Shown here: one piece after another, positions 24,085 through 36,074 of the stretch | How positions within the stretch are numbered: the first letter of the stretch is position 1 | How the letters are laid out: every line of letters begins with the position of its first letter | Origin: Arabidopsis thaliana | Taxonomy: Eukaryota > Streptophyta > Magnoliopsida > Brassicales > Brassicaceae | NCBI RefSeq assembly: GCF_000001735.4 | Contig: NC_003070.9 | Coordinates: forward strand, 24,227,971 to 24,291,970 | DNA: 64,000 nucleotides | Direction: 5' to 3' | Program-made: the position numbers and the translations under genes | Notes under the pieces: generated by a model | Databases searched by the model: none | What the model was told of the DNA's origin: nothing | The model's input: only the letters and a program-made list of their open reading frames with translations

Positions 24085-26899
24085 GATCTTCTACTTCATT
24101 GTAATTTGTAAGTTTCTTATTCTTCTCTGTTCTTAGTTTCTGCTCAGTTCATGTTTTGATGTTTGGTTATGAATGTTTTGATTCCAGGGGAGAGAAACAA
24201 GTGAATCTAAATCTTGATTCATCTTCAAGTGTGAAAGGGAGGAAAAAAAGAAGAATATCTGTTCTTGGTTTGAGTCTTCTACTTATTTTTTGTCTATAAT
24301 TTATTTTTCAGTCTTCATTAAATTTCATTACCTACTATCTCAGCAACATCATCATCCTCATTAATTAATTGTCTTTTTGCATTTGCCATTTTTTCATAAT
24401 TTTCTAGGGTTTTTTTTGTTTTGAGAATCTTGTTCACACTTCAAGCAAGATTTGTTTCTTCTTCTCTGTTCAATCAATTCTCTCTATCTGTCTTTCTCTC
24501 TCTCTTTTTTTTTTTTTTTCATTCTCTTGTTTACTTCATCATTTTGTTTCTTATGTGTTTTAAGAAAGTTAAAAGTTAGAATTTAGCATATTTTGGAAAA
24601 GAGTCATTGTTTGGTTAAGCTGGCAATTGGAAGAGTATTTAATATGATGATGATGATGGTATTGATGGTGATGGTGGTGATAGTGAAGCTGTTAAAGTTA
24701 AGTCTTTGTAATGAGTGACATGTTAAGAAAATGGATCAAGTTTAGTGCCTTATTCTGATCTGATAAGATCTTTAAGTGTTTTAGTTTAAAATAGAGGAAA
24801 AAGAGTAAAAAAGCAATTATTCATCTTCAAGTGCAGAGACTAGACAATATCTTTGAATATGTTTATTTATCTGACACTGTTATTATTGTAAGAGATGTTT
24901 TATGTCAAATGTTTGTTCCAACTCTCTCTATTGCGTTAGCGTAAGTAACCTGCAAGATCTGTAAATTAATTACTAATTGTTATTTATTATTCACACATGG
25001 GACATCATAAAGTTGTCTTGGTGATAAATTTAGTCAATATGTGTGTGTGGGTTAAGAGTGTTGACTATACCAGTTTCCCCGTGATTGATTGGCTTTTATT
25101 AAATCGGACAATTTGCATTTATATTCACAGGTCATGTTTATTAAACTCTACATTGCTGTCTAATGTCTATAGTACACCAAGTCTATTGGTGATTGAAATG
25201 TCGGAGAACGGTATAGTTTTTCTGTTCTTACAATAAAAAGGTAGATTAAGAACACTGATTAACTCAATGTAACCCATACACTTACACGTCGGGTCAATCT
25301 TGAGCGGTGATCTTTTGGGTTTACCTCTAACCCCGGACTGGTTAAACACTTTTCTCACCTCACCACATCAAAGCCATAATCAGGGCCCAAATTTGAGTGC
25401 CTACAGCAAAAAGATTTTGGCCCAATAACAAAAAACTGTTTTTTAAAACAATTACAAAATTTTCGTCTAAATTAGATTCAAAACTGTATAGTAAAATGTT
25501 TGGGACTAACCACTAAACTACAGTCACATTTTTGAAAATGATGACTCTAAAACAAGTTATAATTATTTGCTGCGTAATACCCTTGCTTCATGGGATTACG
25601 TGGAGAAGAAGAGTAAGTATCAATCAATTTATTGCTAGAGATTTGCAAAAGGGGGAATCCGTGTGCAGAGGTGTCTAGATGAAGCCATGAGTCTACAGCG
25701 GAGTTTGAATTTGCGGTGGATGAGTTACGGTGGAGATGACATTTTCCAAACATTACAAGCCTTAACACGTGTACCTACTGAGATTTTGATAGAACTTGAA
25801 ATTGTTTCCCAAATAAACCTCTTATTCGGAAGTTAGGTTTTGGACTCAAAATGGATGGGATGCATCATGAGGTATGAGATATGTTTCCCAATGTAGTCTC
25901 CGGCGATGAGATTCTTTATCACCATTTTTATTTAACGTTAATACTTAAATCTTTGTAAGACAGAAAAAGAATAAGATGTTAGTCAAGATTAGAATAACGA
26001 GACCTAATTTGTGAAATTTTCCGTAGCTTTTTGTGGATAATAGTTTGTTTAGTAAAACTGATCCGAATTAATGTGAACTCGTAAGACTCCTCCATCTCAA
26101 TGGAGCGGCTAATTAGAACAACTACTAAATTGTGACAAATCTAAGGTTGTCTCACATAATTCAAGAGTTTAAAATATGGTATAGTCTTAGATATAGATAT
26201 CTTATACCAATATTCATAATTTGCTAAAGCTAACTAGACATTCCTAGATAATTTACCGCCAAGAAAACTAATTAATTGGATATGTTTTTCTTTTCTCTAT
26301 AATTTTTGTATATTTAATTAATGTAAATATACAAAATTATATCAAATATATTATTTCCTTATATGTTTCATTTTAATCATTTTTTATTAAAATGAATAAT
26401 TGGACACCTAGATAGCTAGGCCAAAACAATTTTTGACATTCCATTGACTTATTTACCCAAAATGGAAAGTGTGGGTGATTCTGGCTGTTTAGATGCTTAG
26501 ACATAATCTTACTTTCTATCCAACTAATTATTACCTGTAACTGTAAGTTTCAATTTTAGGCATTTTATATTAATTATATTAAAATAAAAATAATAACAAA
26601 TAGAAAAATGTATAGAGAAGAAAATATCTTAAATTACCTTTGAAATATATATTTTCCTTTAAATGGACTTTCTATATAAAAAATAAATCACATTACATAT
26701 ATGATACAATTTTCCCCCTAAATGTCTGGTTTTATGCCCCCCAAAAGGTAAAATATCTATATGGGCTGTCTATAAAGATAAATGATTATCACTTTACCAT
26801 CAATCACATGCCAACACGTAAGGGTGAAAGTAATACCATATCCTGAAAATAAAAATTGAAAATAGTCCAGCAAAGCAATAAGAAACACATTTTATCTAG
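24085..26899. other. long AT-rich gene-free stretch
   Basis: Holds the 3' UTR of the Cys-rich gene, a CT/T-rich tract at about 24480-24520 and a TGATGA-type microsatellite at about 24640-24690. The rest is AT-rich DNA without a convincing gene. Frames at 24997-25236, 25547-25768 and 26640-26846 show no domain. The last 230 bp are the PHERES2 promoter, shared with PHERES1. Confidence 0.45.
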
Positions 26900-26958
26900 T
26901 ATATAAACAATCGTCCTCATGCTAACAAAGCAAAACACATATAACAAAAACAATAGAT
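26715..26958 (+). promoter_or_regulatory. PHERES2 promoter block conserved with PHERES1
   Basis: Blocks such as CCCCCCAAAAGGTAAAATAT (near 26738), a CTATATGGGCTGTCT segment and TGATTATCACTTTACCATC are repeated in inverse orientation upstream of PHERES1 (39490-39605). A TATA box, TATATAAA, sits at about 26900-26907, about 52 bp before the ATG. Confidence 0.6.
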
Positions 26959-27795
26959 ATGAAGAGAAAGATGAAGTTATCGTTAATAGAAAACAGTGTA
27001 TCGAGGAAAACAACATTCACCAAAAGGAAGAAAGGGATGACGAAGAAACTAACCGAGCTAGTCACTCTATGTGGTGTTGAAGCATGTGCGGTCGTCTATA
27101 GTCCGTTCAACTCGATCCCGGAGGCTTGGCCGTCAAGGGAAGGCGTTGAAGACGTGGTGTCGAAATTTATGGAGTTGTCGGTGTTGGACCGGACCAAGAA
27201 GATGGTGGATCAAGAGACTTTTATAAGTCAAAGGATCGCCAAAGAAAAAGAGCAGCTGCAGAAGCTACGTGATGAGAACCATAATTCTCAGATTCGGGAG
27301 TTAATGTTTGGTTGTCTCAAAGGGGAGACGAATGTGTATAATCTTGATGGAAGGGATCTTCAAGATTTGAGTTTATATATTGATAAGTATCTTAATGGTC
27401 TTACTCGCAGGATTGAGATCCTTATTGAGAACGGTGAGTCTTCTTCATCTTTACCTCTTCCTATTGTTGCGAATGCAGCTGCACCAGTCGGATTTGATGG
27501 TCCTATGTTTCAATATCATAATCAAAATCAGCAAAAGCCGGTTCAATTCCAATATCAGGCTCTTTATGATTTTTATGATCAGATTCCAAAGAAAATTCAT
27601 GGTTTTAATATGAATATGAATAAGGATTCGAATCAAAGTATGGTTTTGGATTTGAATCAAAATCTTAATGATGGAGAGGACGAGGGCATTCCTTGCATGG
27701 ACAACAACAACTACCACCCCGAAATCGATTGTCTCGCTACCGTCACCACTGCCCCCACTGATGTTTGTGCTCCTAACATCACCAATGATCTCTAG
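26959..27795 (+). CDS. PHE2: PHERES2 (AGL38), type I M-gamma MADS-box factor
   Basis: Intronless ORF of 278 residues. The MADS domain occupies about residues 1-60 (KMKLSLIENSVSRKTTFTKRKKGMTKKLTELVTLCGVEACAVVYSPF), followed by the M-gamma segment EAWPSREGVEDVVSKFMELS, a coiled coil (FISQRIAKEKEQLQKLRDEN) and an Asn/Gln-rich tail. Absence of introns and of a K-box is normal for type I MADS genes. It is about 80% like PHERES1 at 38.5-39.4 kb by eye and lies inverted to it, so the two are a recent local duplicate pair. M-gamma proteins dimerise with M-alpha partners in endosperm. Unlike PHERES1, little is known about imprinting or need for PHERES2. Matches At1g65300 by order. Confidence 0.95.
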   Translation: MKRKMKLSLIENSVSRKTTFTKRKKGMTKKLTELVTLCGVEACAVVYSPFNSIPEAWPSREGVEDVVSKFMELSVLDRTKKMVDQETFISQRIAKEKEQLQKLRDENHNSQIRELMFGCLKGETNVYNLDGRDLQDLSLYIDKYLNGLTRRIEILIENGESSSSLPLPIVANAAAPVGFDGPMFQYHNQNQQKPVQFQYQALYDFYDQIPKKIHGFNMNMNKDSNQSMVLDLNQNLNDGEDEGIPCMDNNNYHPEIDCLATVTTAPTDVCAPNITNDL

Positions 27796-29205
27796 TCTAA
27801 GGGATGTATTTCGAGTGAAGTGTTTGATCGTTTGCATTTGTGTTTTCTCCATTTTATAAGACAAAACTTATATGTGATGTCTTTTTTATTATTATTAATT
27901 GTTGGACAATTCTTGCGTCCACACTTATCTTATTTACCCTTTCTTAAGTTCCTTATTAAACTTTACATTTTTTTTAACACCATCAAAAACTTTCTCTTTA
28001 AGTTGTTTATTACACTTTACATTTATTTTACACCATCAAAAACTAAGGTCACTAAATAAAAAAAACTATGAAGCCTCATTTTCCCATAGGAGCAATGTGA
28101 GACATAGACAAATTGAGTAAACAATTACATCACTTGGTAAACAATTTTTTTAATATTTAATTAGTATTGGTTGTTATTGATTTAAATTTTATATCACTTT
28201 CTAAATAATTTAAAATCGTATATTTGTATCAAGTGATGCAAATGGATTTAGATTTGTATCAATTTTAGTGAACTGATGCCACATAAACTAATACGACATC
28301 GATTATTGCAATTGATGTTAAACTATAATTCTTGTATCGATTGTAAACAAGTGATTCAAATTAATAGCATTCAATTTTTTTCATGCAACTACTTTTTTGT
28401 TTGTAGTATTTGTTGGATAGAACGTAATGTTATGGCTTAACATTTAAACGGCCAGAACTATCCACACTCTCCATTTTGGACAGATCAAGCAATGGAAGGT
28501 CAACATTGTTTTGGCTTAACCATCTAGGAGCCCTATTTATTTGTTTTTAATTACATTTTAAGAAAAATGACTAAAAGAAAAAATACAATGAATTAATATA
28601 TTTAGGATAATACAGTATTCAAATATTTACATTAATTTAATATTTAAAACAGTATAAAGAAAAAGAAACATATCTAATTAGTTTTATAGGTGCTTAAACA
28701 TATACGAATTCAGTAGTTCTTAGCAAATTTTAACTATTGAACTTTGTGTTCAAAATAACCTTCCTATGATGTCAAATACTGAAACTATTTTAGAACTCTT
28801 GTGAGTTATCTTAGCACCACATTTTATCACTTATAACTCTTTTTTTATTATTTTTACCAATAGAAAGTTTATAACCATGTTTTTATACCAATTGAATTTC
28901 TTATATTTTTCAAATAATTGTAATACCAAAAGATATTCTTAGAGTAATGTACTTTACAAATTATAAAAGTTGAAAATAGCGATATATGGGCTCCATCTAA
29001 TGATCTCAATGCGGGACCAGCATGTGATATACGAATGTCTATATACATTATTTTCTCTGTTTTGTAACAATAAACGAGTAATGAAATTATATTTTATTGG
29101 CTTCAATTTGTAACAACCAACAAGAGGTCGAATGAGCCAACTAGAATACAGCCCACGATCAATAATCAAACCTATGAAACTTCCTTCTCTCTTTCTTTTA
29201 ACATT
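27796..29205. other. AT-rich intergenic region with a 2x54-bp duplication and MITE-like sequence
   Basis: PHERES2 3' flank. A local tandem duplication lies at about 27944-28050. A stretch at 28124-28355 is bounded by roughly inverted TCACTTG...TAAACAAT-like ends and could be a small non-autonomous element. TATATATA at about 29214 precedes XTH17. Confidence 0.4.
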
Positions 29206-29211
29206 TCCAAA

Positions 29212-29222
29212 CACTATATATA
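29212..29222 (+). promoter_or_regulatory. TATA box of XTH17
   Basis: CTATATATAC about 75 bp before the XTH17 start codon. Confidence 0.5.
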
Positions 29223-29291
29223 CTAATGTCACTTACCTCGATTGTCCATCAAACAATACATTTGAGATATCAATACTCCTGTGAGAACAAA

Positions 29292-30349
29292 ATGAAGCTT
29301 TCTTGTGGTACAAGCTTTGCGTTCTTACTTCTGTTTCTTCTTGCGGCACAATCTGTGCATGTCTATGCGGGTAGCTTCCACAAAGACGTTCAGATACATT
29401 GGGGTGATGGCCGCGGAAAGATTCACGACAGAGATGGAAAACTTCTTTCTCTCTCGCTCGACAAATCCTCTGGATCCGGTTTTCAGTCTAACCAGGAGTT
29501 TCTCTATGGCAAAGCCGAGGTTCAAATGAAACTTGTTCCTGGTAATTCAGCTGGAACAGTGACAACATTCTATGTAAGTTACATACAATTTTCAAACCGT
29601 TTTTTGTCATCTTTTGCTATTCCTATAGTACATATATTTAGGCCTACATTAATTGAGTATGTTTGTGTTTATGATGACTTTGTGTAGCTAAAATCTCCGG
29701 GAACTACGTGGGATGAGATCGATTTCGAGTTCTTGGGAAACATAAGTGGTCATCCATATACTCTCCATACTAATGTTTACACAAAAGGCACAGGAGACAA
29801 AGAACAACAATTTCATCTATGGTTCGACCCAACCGTTAACTTTCACACTTATTGCATCACATGGAATCCTCAAAGGATTATGTAAGCGTAACCTTTGATA
29901 CTTTGTATAATCTTATATGTTTTGAGGCTATGCGCTCATGAACTTACGTTCTCTTCTGTTTTTGCCCCTCTTACAGTTTTACGGTTGATGGAATTCCTAT
30001 TAGAGAGTTCAAGAACCCCGAGGCGATTGGAGTCCCGTTCCCAACTAGACAACCAATGAGACTCTACGCGAGTCTTTGGGAAGCCGAGCATTGGGCAACA
30101 AGAGGAGGATTAGAGAAAACAGATTGGTCAAAAGCTCCTTTTACTGCTTTTTATAGAAACTACAATGTCGATGGATGTGTATGGGCTAATGGAAAATCAT
30201 CTTGTTCCGCGAATTCCCCATGGTTCACTCAAAAACTCGATTCGAACGGCCAGACAAGAATGAAAGGTGTGCAAAGTAAATACATGATCTACAACTATTG
30301 CACCGATAAAAGAAGGTTTCCTCGAGGAGTTCCTGCCGAGTGCACTTAA
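29292..30349 (+). CDS. XTH17: xyloglucan endotransglucosylase/hydrolase 17
   Basis: Three exons (29292-29573, about 29689-29883, about 29977-30349). The product is 282 residues: a signal peptide ([16 protein letters not shown]) and a GH16 jelly-roll domain with the catalytic motif [10 protein letters not shown]. The nucleophile is the first Glu and the acid/base the second. An adjacent N-glycosylation site, NIS, is typical of XTHs. The XET C-terminal extension has paired cysteines ([27 protein letters not shown]). The enzyme cuts and rejoins xyloglucan in the cell wall. Subgroup and order point to XTH17 (At1g65310), a root-expressed member; the sequence alone would not separate it from XTH18-20. 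Confidence 0.93.
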
Positions 30350-30925
30350 ATTCTTGATTCTTTGATACATGAATATGTTACTTGGCATTGCCTTTGTAAC
30401 TCAATCAAGTTTTTATTTATTTTTATCATTTATTTGTTGCTCATATATACAGTATGTGGTGTTTGTGTAAGATGTTTTAAGATTGAAGTAATAAAAATAA
30501 ATTATGGAAAAAAGCTTTCATTTGTTAACGTAATTAAATTTAACTGGCCGGCTTCACTAGACTTTTTAAAAAGTTAAAAACATAGGTAGAGGAGTTCATT
30601 AATTCTACAATAATGCTTTGGAAGAACATAAATCATAGGCTTACTAATATGAAGAACTGATCTATCTGATATGAAGGTACTTTAATACTCTCCCCAGTAA
30701 GAACACTAAATTCTTTCATGTACTTGCACTGATTTACTAGTTTTTTGGTAAACAATATATGTTCGATTGTATCTAAAATTGATACATTGTTCTGGTGATC
30801 AATATACATTGTATTCTCAATTTCTCATCTTCCAGTTATAATAACAATACTATATGGTTCTTGGTACATAATCTTTTACTTAACAAAAATAATTATAATA
30901 TATGAGTTCGGAGAATTTGCTTTAC

Positions 30926-31214
30926 CTGAGTTCTCGAGAGTGGTTATTAAGACGCTGCACACAGAGTATGCACACCCCAACCCCAACTTGCAGTATTCAC
31001 TAACAGTATCACCTTGAGTCAAAAATAAAAAATACATACAACTTGCATCAAAAATAAAATCTTGCTCTATTTTGTAATAAATAACAATAATACAGCATAA
31101 TAGAATGAAATCAATTTACCTTCTGTTTTGGGAATGACATGATGATATCCCACAGAACATGGCCCTGGACCGACTTTGCATCCAGTCATTGATTCACAAT
31201 AACTCCTGATATAG
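30926..31214 (-). pseudogene. thionin-precursor-like pseudogene fragment
   Basis: On the minus strand two short open stretches flank a 103-nt gap with intron-like edges (donor AGGTAAAT near 31118, acceptor CTCAAGGTG near 31013). The upstream piece (31119-31214) is Cys- and Gly-rich, like the end of a mature thionin. The downstream piece (30926-31015) contains a YCKLG..C..SVC block, the first cysteine cluster of the acidic C-terminal prodomain in plant thionin precursors, followed by TTLENS. No signal peptide, no N-terminal mature part and no prodomain end is found nearby, and spacing within the cysteine block differs from the usual one. I therefore call it a broken remnant. Family assignment rests on this short block alone. 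Confidence 0.5.
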
Positions 31215-31980
31215 ACATCAGACGACAGACTTTATATTCAAGTTGAGCTTGTTCGGACTACTTGAATTTGTGCCATGAAAAGACTCATTATGATTTTACA
31301 GTCTTGCCTTCCATTTTTTAACTGATTTACCTGTTTGATGATAAAATGTATGTAGAGGAAAACCTTATAATTTATAAGCTCTTATTGATGAAATGGTGAT
31401 GAAACTAAACTTACATATATACTACAAAAAAAAAAAAAAAAATGCCACCACACATTTCATCTATTTAATGTTTAACAGAGTCTAGCTAACACAATGGCTG
31501 CCACATGCTTCGATGACCAATGACCCACTCTTAAGTGCTCAAACTATTACACCTACTGATACGCTCCAGCAATCTTTCTAACTAATAATGGCGATCTAGA
31601 GAATTCCTTTGTGTTTCCACGTGTTCTGATTTTATAACTCCAGTCCCATGCAACTGAACGGAACATATATAAATACTCTGAATTTTATCATGTTACGTTC
31701 AGTTCACGTGCATGATGCGCAATAGGTGCCTCGGTGCAGAAAGTAAGAACTTGTCACGGCATTTAGATCAAAGGCTCTTGTGTTTCATATCTTCTTAGTC
31801 AACTCGAATATTCTTTAGTTCTGTTGGTGTCTCCAAACTACGAGATATTTGAGTTGTAACAAGGGTGTAACGCAGCTTTTGTGTGTGCTCACCTTGCAAT
31901 GAATAACACCTTTGACTGTCTTAGAAAAAATAATTTAATTTTGCTTCATGGAGCTCTGACAATAGATTCAATAGTACACA

Positions 31981-32150
31981 AATTGACTGAACACCCAAGA
32001 ATATAATCCTTCTATCCATAGAACGTCTCAAAAGCAACTTTTTTCACAGGACACAAGATGATTAAACTTTGCTTCTTGACACTAGTAGTACCCAATAACA
32101 AATTGACTAAGCACCCAAAAATATTATCCTTCTATCCTGAGAACGTCTCA
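31981..32150. repeat. two-copy direct repeat, 120-bp spacing
   Basis: AATTGACT...CACCC...CCTTCTATCC...GAACGTCTCA at 31981-32030 recurs at 32101-32150 with few changes. Confidence 0.8.
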
Positions 32151-32197
32151 CAGGATAACAGACAGAAATGAGACCATCTTTTTTTTTTATTGTAGTC

Positions 32198-34674
32198 TTA
32201 GCTTTGATTTTCATTGCCAAAACCTTCATAAGACCGATTCGAAGGAACGAAAGCAGAAGGTTGTTTAGTTACAGCAGTCAAGATCTCTCCATAGCCCACA
32301 ACTCCAACAAGAACATCATCTGAATCAGCCTCTGTAACCCAAACATGAGTAGCCCTGTGAGACAGCATCTGAGCCATAACAGCAGCTAATGAGCTCGATG
32401 TTTTGCAAGTTAGCGGCGCACTTCTTCCTCTGTACATGCTCCTACCGATGCTCAATCTTGTCGGGCTTGTCGGATTAAAACCGATGCTCCTGCTGCTGAA
32501 CTTCTTGGCATTTGTTGCTGTTCCGTTCTGTTCTCCTCCTGGAAATGAAGTTTGGAGGAAGTCGCTGAATGATCTTGATGACATGTTGTCCTCAACTCCC
32601 ATCACAAATTGTCCTGCATAGAGATTAGCTAGAGCCCAAGCTGCAGCTAGATAATCACATTTCCAGAGCTTTGAAGCTGAGATTTCTCCTATTATCTTGA
32701 ACTGTTGTTCGTTTTCGGTTTGTTCCAACACGGCGATCGCACTAGGGTCACACAGTGGCCTACGAGTGGCTTCAATGGCTGGAAGAGAGGCTTCAATGAA
32801 GTTATAGTTTTGATTGATGATTCCCAGAGTGGAGATTGATGTGAGTGGTAAAGGAGCTAATGCTCCAAGGACACCTATAAGGAAGCGGATCACGTCTTCC
32901 CTAGAGAGACAACAAAACTTGTCCCGGCTTGAAGTCATGGACGTAGTAGGCCTGTTGGTGGAGTCAGCAGAGAGACCACTGCTACTACTAGAGTTTTCAC
33001 TGTTCTTCAGCCATTTTCCATTGTAAAGAATGGAGAACCTCTTGCTCATACCTCTCCAAACAACGCTTTTTGGAACCAGAAGTCGTCTCACTCCTTGTTT
33101 CATCATCTCCAAAGCATCTATCAACCTTGCATTATATTTGATAAAAGAAAATCATCATCATAATAAAAACTGGTATTTAAACAAGGAAGGTTATTCCATC
33201 AACAGACACATCAAATTCACTGCAACAAATGAATCATTTAATCAATAACTTTTGGACAAGAGCGCATTTTAAGCTCCTCATTTAGTCTTATGTAATCAAC
33301 AAATTAGACAGAAGTTAAAGTTTATAAGATGAAAGGAAACAAATCACAAAAGTGAAATAAAGAATCCTTCTTGAACAGGGTGAGAATGATATGTAGAAAC
33401 TTTTTGTAAGAGACTAAAACATAGTAATCCCTTTTATCTAGTAAAATGCTTACCATCACATGATCTAAGACAAAACTCTATTCATGTCATGTTTTTGTAT
33501 TATTTAGATGACATAAAGTTTTATAATAGTCAATTACAAAGTTAGTTGCAGACATAAAAGAAGCATTGACTAAGGTCTAAGGGACGTTTAAGGGGGAAAA
33601 ATAGAAGTCAAAAAGAGATTGGAACATTACAAACTATTCACTTTTTAGTATTTGGGTTTCCCCAGATGTTTGCAGCATTTTCCTAAACACTGAGCACAAG
33701 AAAACATTGTATATACTATTACTACCAAAGGTTGATAATTTGAGGCCCGAGGCCATGAACCTTACTATGTTATCACCCTCTAATCAATCAACAAAATAAG
33801 AAGAAAAGGAGGTCCCACTAGAACATGAAGTTAGATCAAATCATCAAAATATGAATATTGAAAGCACATGGCCTATATGTACGAATTTCTCTGATTAGAT
33901 CCAACCATGTTCTGAGAAATAAATGATGTAAGATGCAGTCAATTATCATATATGATTAGACCAAATAAACGGTACAAAATAATGGATCTTTGTTAGTTTT
34001 GAAGTTGAAACAAGTGACCAAACTTATCGAACTATGAGTCCTAGAAAGTACAATCTTTGAAAGGTCCTAAGAAGCGCCACTAGCACAAAACTCATTTATT
34101 CAAGTAATCAACTTTGGATTAAACTAAATCCACAGAAACTAGACTCAGAACACTATAATCAACAAATCAAACATCAATTTTTCATTGCCACATTTTACTA
34201 AAGTCAAGACTCCAACTTAAAAGGAAACTACTCTCAGACACAACAAACAGAATCAAACCAAGAAACAGTATCATTTATGACATAAATCAAGAAACAGTAT
34301 CCTTTAAAGACAAAGTAACAGTACCTAGTCCCAGGATCAACCTGTTTCAATAGAGTATTGTCAGGAGAAACAACCTCAGAGACAGGAATCTTCATAGCTT
34401 TTTCTTCTTGCAAACACTCAGTCTTAGCCAAAAACGCAACGATATCTAAAGAATTCAAAATCCCAACGAATCTTTGTTGTCTCATCTCACTATTCTCAAC
34501 AAACCCAGGAAGCGAAGGTGTCGTTCTCTTCCTCCAAACCGGAATCCCACACTCCGTCGATTCTCCGATAGCTCTAATCGCAGATTCCACCGTCTCTGTT
34601 TCGTAGAACTCAACCATCTCTGGCTTTCCTACAGTTAAATCTCCCACCACATGATACAAGAACACTGACGCCAT
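32198..34674 (-). CDS. CBSX6: CBS-domain protein CBSX6
   Basis: Two exons, 34325-34674 and 32198-33125, with a 1.2-kb GT..AG intron; the codon AG|G spans it. Start is the ATG in MASVFLYHVVGDLTVG, four codons after an alternative in-frame ATG that I consider less likely. The product has paired CBS motifs: PEMVEFYETETVESAIRAIGESTECGIPVWRK with RFVGILNSLDIVAFLAK, and later TQLLSHRATHVWVTEADSDDVLVGVVGYGEILTAV. A Ser/Arg-rich region lies between them. CBS pairs bind adenosine nucleotides and tune partner activity; plant CBSX proteins are otherwise poorly understood, and this one lacks the plastid targeting of CBSX1/2. Matches At1g65320 by order. Confidence 0.9.
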
Positions 34675-36060
34675 TAAAGAGATCACTAGATCTACTTCAA
34701 TTTGAAGAAGAAGATTGGGGAAAATTCTGAAGGAACAGAGAGTTATAAAAGAGAGTGAAGAAAGATGAGGAGAAGGTGGAGGCCGGTGATTGGTGATCGG
34801 AGAAGGATTAAGAGAAGAAGGAGGAGAGAATTCACCATTGAAATCCCATGAATTGGTTTCTGAGACTTCTTTGATCAGAGCTTTGTGGATAGAGATTGAG
34901 TTTGTGCCTGTCCGTATAATTGTAATGAAATTTTTGGAAGTAAAGAAGAAAAAAAAAACATAACACGATGAAACATATGTTGGACGTATCTTATGTGTAC
35001 TTTGGATCTTTGATGTAATAAAATGAAAACAAAATAGGTAACAAATTGTTAGACCAAAAACAGAAATAGAAAATAGGTAACAAATATCTTAAAAATAAGA
35101 AAAAATATATAAATGAAAAAATAAAGAAGAAATAATTAGGACATATTATTTTACCCCAAAAATTAATATGATTTTAGTGAAATTGTTTTTTTAAGAAGAC
35201 ACATGTTAGTAGGGATGTGTATTATCAATTTTGGGTAATAAATTGACAAACTAAAAAATGGATCAATAAATAGAAAATAAGTAAAAAGATTTTGACCCAA
35301 AAAAAAGTTAAAAGAATCTTAAAAAGACACATTTAAGTTGGCAAAAAAAAAAAGAATAGACCATGTTATTATGAATGTGTATTATCAGTTTAGGATCTTG
35401 AAATTGTTGAGGAATGGTCCCATAATGGTAACAAAATGTCAAATTTCTAAAGACTACAAAAGGTCAGCACATGTGATTTCATTGAGACAGAGAAAGCCCT
35501 GAGGATGAGATGGGCACATGTTTTCTTTGTCATCTTCGTCTACACAGAGAGACCATTTTGTTTACTACAAAGTCACCAACACATTACTGATATTTTTACC
35601 TTCTCACATTTATATATGTATTGCAAAAATCAGTAAAAACTTGCGTATCAAAAATGATATGGAATCCATTGTCGTAAATCATTACAGTAAATATTGTCTA
35701 TATTTTGTAATATAAAGTTCCTCTTTATTCAGTTGTAAATGACACCAGTTCAATATGAAAGAAATTCAACGTAAAAGTTTCTTCACATTGTTACTCTCCT
35801 CTCATTACACTTTTTTTTTTTCTGCCATCAATCTTTCTTATATTTATCTCTTTTATATTCTTTCTATCATTATACTCTTTAAAACATAAAAAGAAGATGA
35901 ATTGACAAATAATTTACAATATATTATTCTATTTAATTACAACATATTTTCAGAACGATCACTCTACCACATCGATTTATTTATTACCGAAGTACGGCTA
36001 TGCAACTCTTTTATAAACATAATGGTTTCATATGGTTGTTTAACGCATCATAATTTCTTT
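34675..36060. other. CBSX6 promoter and AT-rich repeat-bearing DNA
   Basis: CT-rich (on the minus strand) 5' UTR near 34690-34900. Then come repeats shared with other parts of the window: about 34937-34993 recurs inverted at 43846-43912, and two copies of an ACACATG...TGTGTATTATCA block (about 35199 and 35360) recur near 39868. No gene seen; the frame at 35518-35715 looks random. Confidence 0.5.
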
Positions 36061-36074
36061 ACTGTTTTTAATTC

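Larger units (their letters stand above)
30350..32197. other. intergenic region holding a thionin-like remnant and a tandem repeat
   Basis: Between convergent XTH17 and CBSX6. Contains the 3' UTR of XTH17, a decayed thionin-like gene piece (30926-31214, listed separately), an A-rich run at about 31423-31442 and a 120-bp-period direct repeat at 31981-32150. Confidence 0.5.

Noticed and set aside
27451-27864. 137-codon antisense frame inside PHERES2, with a similar 131-codon frame antisense to PHERES1 (38469-38864)
   Set aside because: Presence in both copies follows from sequence identity of the duplicate; codon content is a shadow of the Asn/Gln-rich sense frame and no promoter or motif supports it.
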